Under the pieces are notes generated by a model. It did not search any database and had not been told where the DNA came from. It saw nothing but the letters and a program-made list of their open reading frames with translations. Shown piece by piece: positions 60,626 to 64,000 of a stretch of 64,000 bases of DNA. Position 1 is the first letter of the stretch. Each line of letters opens with the position of its first letter. The stretch is from Molanna angustata (lineage: Eukaryota > Arthropoda > Insecta > Trichoptera > Molannidae). Made by a program: the position numbers and the translations under genes. Location: assembly GCA_963576475.1 (NCBI GenBank), contig OY754968.1:19888734-19952733 (forward strand). The letters are read 5' to 3'.

Positions 60626-62650
60626 CATTAAAAAAAATCAAATTTTTCATTGAAAATAGTCTTATTATATAAACATCAATTTTAGTGCAAAACAATTGAT
60701 AAAAATTAAAGTTATTTGTAAAAAACATCGTTTTTATGATTGTACATTTTACATTTTGTAGGTATATGACATTGTCCCAGCGATCTCAAACGAGATCAGT
60801 CAATATCCAAGTATTAAAAATTTTTTTTAGTAAATTTCGACGAAATACTTCTATTTACATTCATACTTATGTGAATTCTTGATATATCACAAAAAAAACA
60901 GAAATAAAAAATCGGGACATAACCGGTTAAACATGCGCCAAAACTTCTTATAGGTACACAAATTAAAACAATATGATTTACAAACAAAAAAAATAAACGT
61001 AAATATAAAAAGTAGAAGAAATAAAATAAAACAAAACAAATTACAGAATAAAACAATACCTATACCTACCTAGTGTGTAAAAGATTTTGATTGGGTAGGA
61101 TTGGTAGGAAGGACAAAGACGTAAGTGAAGGTTATTTCAAAATGTAAATAAGTAAATGTAAATTGTGACCCATGTAGGTACTTCATTCAAACTATCTATG
61201 AATAGTGATATTATGATGTTTCGGCATTTGCTCGTTTGTGCCTTTATTTTCCCTTTTCTGTAACAATGTATGATGATTCCGTAAAAAGGTTGTCAAAGTA
61301 GTAGTTTTTAGCCTATCCGTATACTTATATCCAAAATTATTGTTACAAACAACTGTAGAAAACATTAATTTGCATTAGGTACAGGAATCATAAAAATAAT
61401 TATTGGTAGTTTCTATTGGTAAACCGGTAAACGTGAATTTCATTACCATCGAGTTTATTATCTTTATAATCTTGTATGAACCAACTACCTGTGTAATTGT
61501 TAGATAAATATGCTTACTTACTAAATTATTCATTAATTTATTGTCTAATTATAAATTATCGCTCATACATATCTACGCAATATTAGAAACGATTTCGTCA
61601 TAATCTAGTTCCATTCTGTTTGAACTTTAATAATGACAAGTAATTTATTAAGTAGGTATGTACCTACCCCTTTTAGATATTGCTTTGTGAACTATAGAGA
61701 TTAAGTTTGATACTTTCTCATCAAAATATTTCGTAATAATATGTAGTGTAGAATGTTGGGAATTTGATAAGAGCTTTGAATTAAATCCTACCCACTATTT
61801 CCCTTACAAAGGCATAGAAACAGTTTCTGTATCGTAAAGTAATTCCAATGACAAATAACTGTGGTATTAGCTACTGCGTTATGCTAGATTTTAAAGAAAC
61901 CTTTATTTGCTTTAGCCCTCAATAAACTATAGGTACCTACTTATAAAGACGATTGCTTTATTTCAGTATCTTGTAATACCAGGACTTATAATAAATTACA
62001 ATACCTATTATTTTAGTGCAAATCTCAAATGTTTGTCATTTCTTGGTATTCCATTATTTCTAAATCATTGTTAGTTGGATCTGCCCCAATCGTACGTGTG
62101 GCTTAATTTCGCTGAAAATCAGTGTATCTTTTTCAACCTTTTCTGTCCCTTTTGAACTGTCCAATGATGTGTGTTTATCTTTTTATTCAAAACATTTTTC
62201 CCATTTGTTGGTTTTAACTTTACCTTGCGCTATTGTTTATACCTGGTGTTTACGGAAAATTTACAATTTATCTCGGGAATATTTTGTAGCCATTGTTATC
62301 TATTCGTGGAATTGTAGTTTATATGAGTTATTTAATATGGTCTCACCGTTGTTGTTGTTAGGTTGTCTGTCATACAAATTGCTTTTGTTCAATTAATTAA
62401 GGTTTGTTAATATGTTGCTTTTGTTAATGGCCCATACGGATGTAGGTACTTTCATTATTTCATAAAACAATATGAACAAAAGACGGTTGTTCTATTTATA
62501 AACCTAATCTTTATCTTTTATTATTTTTCTTTATTATGCATACTAAATTAGTGATGAGCAAATACATGAGCATGATCAAAGATTTGTAAGACTTTTGCTC
62601 ATCACTTTACTAAAAAAACAAATTTTCTTACAGACGGCAAACTTTTTGAG
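60626..62650. other. AT-rich intergenic DNA
   Basis: No exon or transposon boundary was recognised. The minus frame at 60814-61056 is Phe/Tyr-rich low-complexity translation and the plus frame at 62169-62396 has no motif. Confidence 0.5.
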
Positions 62651-62667
62651 CCTTTTAGTCGTTGAGT

Positions 62668-63020
62668 GGAGCGGTTTGCGCATACACCAACCAAGTAAAA
62701 AAATTAGCGTCTAGCCCCTGAGTTTCTTTTCTGCATTCTTAGGTTAGGTTTAAGTTTGTGTATAATAATAATAGCGACTCGCGTGAGCGAGTTGCTTTAT
62801 AAATTGAATTATAAATTAAATATATAATATTCTTTTAATTTTTCGCATTTAATATAAAATTTCACAGCTCATTTGATTTAATACTACGAGATCTCAACCA
62901 ATCAGAGAGCCAACCGGAAACAGAATGCAAACGGGTAGATTCAGATTGTAGACTCTAGTGTAAAAAACATATTTGCGCTCTGCTCGCCCACGTGACGGGC
63001 TCAAGAAGTTTGCCGCTAAA
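62668..63020 (+). repeat. Repeat R3, long copy
   Basis: GGAGCGGTTTGCGCAT (62668-62683) at the left and CGCCCACGTGACGGGCTCAA then GAAGTTTGCCGCTAA at the right are the same two blocks that bound the short copy at 31725-31834. The interior is AT-rich without a recognised frame. Confidence 0.55.
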
Positions 63021-63106
63021 TATATGTGTGCTTCCTTATGAGTTACTGTTTGAGCTTTTTCAATCGATCTTATTAAGATTAACGCCGAAGACCTAAACAA
63101 TTGAAT

Positions 63107-63980
63107 TAAGTACTAGTTGCGTGTTACACATAAGATCCAACTGTCGATGGCTATAGTATGTAGGTATAATTGAAGAATACGTAGGTACCAAACTATAAAC
63201 ACTTATACCTACACAAATTTATAAAAATTTTAAAATAGTTTGTTTTCCATATAAAACATATATGTCAGGATAGGATAGTATGGAGGTCAGTCTGTTTTTC
63301 CTGCCCAGAATATGAAAACAGTATGATGTACATATGTTTGTAGATTGAGTAGGTATCAAACTATTGAGTGAGATATTGTGTAGTGTACCTATACTGCCTT
63401 ACAAATTGTATGAAACGATGTCGTCACTTCATTAAATTTTTATAAAAATTGTTAAAATAAATTTAGGATGCACTTCTGCAATGTTCAAAATTTTTATAGA
63501 AAATTAAATTGTCTAATTGGGCTGTTTCCCCTTTTTTCGATATTTTTAAAAATTTTCGAAATATAGGCAGTTAAACTCATAAATTTGTCATAAAAAAATA
63601 TTTTTCTTAGTAAAAAATGTTTAAGAAACTCTGAACTTAGGTATTGAAAAATATCTATTTTGTCTTTGTCTATATTTATACAAATTTTCAGCGTTCTATC
63701 TTTTATGGTTGTTGAGATATATGGAAAAATAAAATAAAAATCCAAAAGTTGATTGAAGACCCCTGATTGAAACAAAATTCTAAATTCTGTGTATATAAGT
63801 TTTGTAGCCCTATAACTTTCTATATATTCTGAAATTTAGGCTCTGCATTGTGCAAATCTGTAAATTATGAATTCATCCATATAGGTATACAGAAAATAAA
63901 ATAATTCTCTTAACGTTCTATATTCTCTAATAGATTCATTAAGATAATTAAATTCTCTTGAACGAATCGATAGTAGGATG
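63107..63980 (+). repeat. Repeat R1, uninterrupted copy
   Basis: The copy starts CTAGTTGCGTGTTACACATA then GATCCAACTGTCGATGGC, and ends TCTCTTGAACGAATCGATAG then TAGGAT. It matches 46235-48062 throughout and shows the empty site of the LINE insertion ('TTTTGTAGCCCTATAACTTT'). Confidence 0.78.
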
Positions 63981-64000
63981 ATCAAGTTTGTTACGATTTA

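Overview
This is an AT-rich eukaryotic nuclear window, most probably from an insect. The genes have spliced exons with GT-AG introns. One is an annulin/hemocyte-type transglutaminase with a TATA box and an arthropod TCAGT initiator. The intergenic DNA is packed with non-LTR retrotransposon debris, tRNA-derived SINEs, hAT relics, TTAA-flanked elements and microsatellites. The order of insect cannot be fixed from the sequence alone. Nothing bacterial, viral or CRISPR-like was seen.

Four cellular genes are supported at exon level. (1) A transglutaminase on the minus strand (CDS 18715 down to 14896, nine coding exons plus a 5' UTR exon, 935 codons) has an intact Cys-His-Asp triad. (2) TMEM231 on the plus strand (22434-26122, five exons, 310 codons) is a ciliary transition-zone protein. 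(3) TIMM21 on the minus strand (28961 down to 26424, three exons, 226 codons) is a mitochondrial inner-membrane translocase subunit; it converges on TMEM231 with only about 300 bp between the two stop codons. (4) SLC66A2/PQLC1 on the plus strand (33133-45162, five constitutive exons, 248 codons) is a PQ-loop protein. It also has a previously unassigned 84-bp phase-preserving candidate cassette exon at 36122-36205. All four exon sets were joined by hand and keep one open frame.

Layout: 1-14.7 kb is repeats (LINE 3' ends, a SINE, an 8 x 44 bp tandem array, a DNA element broken by a hAT copy, further tandem arrays). 14.7-19.15 kb is the transglutaminase. 19.2-22.1 kb is repeats. 22.4-29 kb is TMEM231 and TIMM21. 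29.2-32.7 kb holds a LINE with an inverted 5' end and other relics. 33.1-45.4 kb is SLC66A2, whose introns hold a long palindrome, a triple nest of DNA elements, tandem arrays and a 104-unit TA tract. 45.4-64 kb is gene-poor, apart from a CpG-rich candidate first exon near 58.0-58.36 kb.

No new biological system was found. The best material is (a) the transglutaminase's long disordered insertion and core promoter, (b) the SLC66A2 cassette exon, and (c) several transposon nests in which this same window supplies the empty site and the target-site duplication, so the order of insertion can be read directly.
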